In this document: piece after piece, positions 14,196-64,000 of the stretch | Numbering within the stretch: the stretch's first letter is position 1 | How the letters are laid out: every line of letters begins with the position of its first letter | Assembly (NCBI RefSeq): GCF_965638725.1 | Contig: NC_134963.1 | Location: 10,754,501 to 10,818,500 of the forward strand | DNA: 64,000 bases | Direction of reading: 5' to 3' | Source of the DNA: Aptenodytes patagonicus | Lineage: Eukaryota; Chordata; Aves; Sphenisciformes; Spheniscidae | Notes under the pieces: model-generated | Told to the model about the DNA's origin: nothing | What the model saw: the letters and a program-made list of their open reading frames with translations, nothing else | Database searches by the model: none | Program-made: the position numbers and the translations under genes

Positions 14196-14994
14196 GTAAG
14201 CGGCCCGGCCCCGGCAGCCCCTTCCCAGAGCGGGCATGGACTGGACATCTGGGAAAAAAAACCCTAAAGATGGGACTGTCTAAATTTTCAAGAGCACACT
14301 CTAGAATGACAAGCCTGTGGAGAGGGAAAGACGCTTGCCGAAGACTTGTGTCCCAGCCCAGGGCAGGGCTACTTTGTAAGAAGCATAGGGGGAAGCTTTA
14401 CCTTGGTCCTACATTTCAGCTCCGTATGTGAGTCTTGCACAAAACATTTCTTTTATGAATAAAAAATTTCATTTAAGATGAATGAGAAGCTGAAGAAGAA
14501 ATCTGATTTCTCCAGTAGAAAGAAAGGTCACAATATAATGAACAGTACACAAATGTGCAGAACGATGTAGTGTATAAACTAAAACTCAGCGCATGGCAAG
14601 AGATTTGCAACAGACACGAAGTCTAAGGTCTTTTATTACGTTGTATAGATTAAATATATCTTCAGTAGAGTCTCTTTTTTAAAACACACAAAAGGAAAAA
14701 ATACATTCTTCATGTACATATGAAATACTGACCACATAGCAGGGACCATGTACAGTGCAAAGTATGAACACAGCTACAGACATCACCACCTTGGATGATT
14801 ATCAGGCTTTTTCTACAGTAAAGTGGAACAAGTCAATGTTTCTGCTTCCAAGAGAAATCCATCCCCTTCCCTTCCATGGCATTTTGTGGGATTGTGCAGG
14901 AAAGGTTGGGGTTTTTTAACTTTTTAAAGGTATTATAAAATCCTTGCATTGCATGAAAAATTATCAAACTCTACCAGCTTGACGTCTTTCACAC

Positions 14995-15260
14995 ATTCAT
15001 AATCGTAGTACAATTTTTATTGTGATTGCAGCCCAACTCCAAAAATCCAGGGAAAAACAGAAATATATATAACCTGGTAAAGAGAAAGGAATGAATCAGA
15101 CTGATTGTTGCAATGTCCAGGAAACATGTACCCACATGTACACACATACACAAAAGATGGAAGATAGCGAGGTGTGGTTGAGCATCTCCTATTTATTACA
15201 AGTTTGGAGTGAGGGCACGGGGTTGCATGTTTCACTTCGGCAGCAAATCTCTAGTGTCTC
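14995..15260 (-). other. PI4KA: PI4KA 3' untranslated region (probable)
   Basis: The stop codon is at 15263-15261. On the minus strand an AATAAA occurs at 15021-15016, followed about 20 nt later by a GT-rich stretch, so cleavage near 14995 would give a 3' UTR of about 265 nt. Another AATAAA at 15197-15192 could give a shorter form, and one at 14637-14632 a longer form of about 650 nt. The end point is inferred from the signals only. Confidence 0.55.
15016..15021 (-). promoter_or_regulatory. PI4KA: PI4KA polyadenylation signal (best candidate)
   Basis: Canonical AATAAA hexamer on the minus strand, about 240 nt past the stop codon, with a TGTGTG-containing downstream element. Alternative AATAAA copies lie at 15192-15197 and 14632-14637. 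Confidence 0.55.
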
Positions 15261-63705
<48,445 letters not shown>

Positions 63706-63714
63706 CTGTTACAA

Positions 63715-63955
63715 AAACAAACAAAAAAACCCCAAAACCATACATGTAACTGTTCAACAGTTATCAAGACCTCCAAGCATGGTTATATTTCATGTAAGAA
63801 ACAGTTCATATACTAAATTTAAACATCACTAACAGCTTTAATATTGCCACTCCATATTCCCATCTACTCCCAACATTAACATTAGAGATATACTTGCACA
63901 AGTTGGTTTTCAAAATAAAAAACAAAAACAAAAAAACCCACAAACACACTATCCA
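63715..63955. repeat. A-rich, C-punctuated low-complexity DNA
   Basis: Two tracts (63715-63740 and 63915-63950) of AAAAACAAA type. On the PI4KA sense strand these read as T-rich with G, a form common in bird introns and also seen at 37621-37660 and 39750-39775. Confidence 0.7.
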
Positions 63956-64000
63956 AGAAACCCACACTAACCCATGAACAAACTGTTCTAGAAACAACAG

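Larger units (their letters stand above)
13430..14240. promoter_or_regulatory. CpG-rich island downstream of the PI4KA 3' end
   Basis: About 0.8 kb of GC-rich DNA with dense CpG, densest from 13660 to 14230, in an otherwise AT-rich to balanced window. Such islands usually mark promoters in birds. It lies about 0.75 kb past the likely PI4KA polyadenylation site. No known gene was recognised on either strand. Long open frames here reflect the base composition. Confidence 0.6.

Overview
The window looks like a piece of a bird genome. It carries the 3' two-thirds of PI4KA (phosphatidylinositol 4-kinase III alpha) on the minus strand. Nested antisense inside one PI4KA intron, on the plus strand, is the complete coding region of SERPIND1 (heparin cofactor II). 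The same nesting is known in mammals, so this is a conserved arrangement. Bird origin is inferred from compact introns, very little interspersed repeat, and two recognisable CR1 3' ends (about 61012-61080 forward, about 35696-35735 reverse). I cannot name the species.

Layout. 1-13400: no gene I can support; only anonymous DNA, simple repeats and weak MIR-like fragments. 13430-14240: a CpG-rich island with a 35-bp minisatellite and a possible first exon of an unidentified plus-strand transcript. 14995-63705: PI4KA, read right to left. I could place 40 consecutive coding exons. They join in phase into about 1,495 residues ending at a stop codon at 15261-15263, which corresponds to about residues 608-2102 of the human protein. 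The 5' end of the gene (about 15 exons if it is human-like) lies beyond 64000. The kinase domain is at the low-coordinate end: ATP-binding Lys in exon 22111-22220, catalytic loop in 20360-20480, DFG at the 20360/19676 exon junction.

The 13.5-kb PI4KA intron 44207-57687 holds SERPIND1: a candidate liver-type promoter and non-coding exon near 45593-45702, coding exons 47772-48627, 52409-52682, 53637-53781 and 54189-54380 (488 aa), and polyadenylation signals to 54675. The predicted protein has the signal peptide, the acidic hirudin-like tail, the heparin-binding helix D and a Leu-Ser reactive site, so it should be an active thrombin inhibitor.

The two genes work in unrelated processes: PI4KA makes PI4P at the plasma membrane, and heparin cofactor II is a secreted plasma serpin. 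Their link here is positional. The observations most worth checking are the SERPIND1 promoter candidate, two well-formed but unexplained plus-strand exons downstream of SERPIND1 (56800-56873 and 57345-57435), a possible frame-breaking cassette exon in PI4KA (44622-44734), and the orphan CpG island just past the PI4KA 3' end. I found no entirely new system; most of the window is ordinary vertebrate gene structure.
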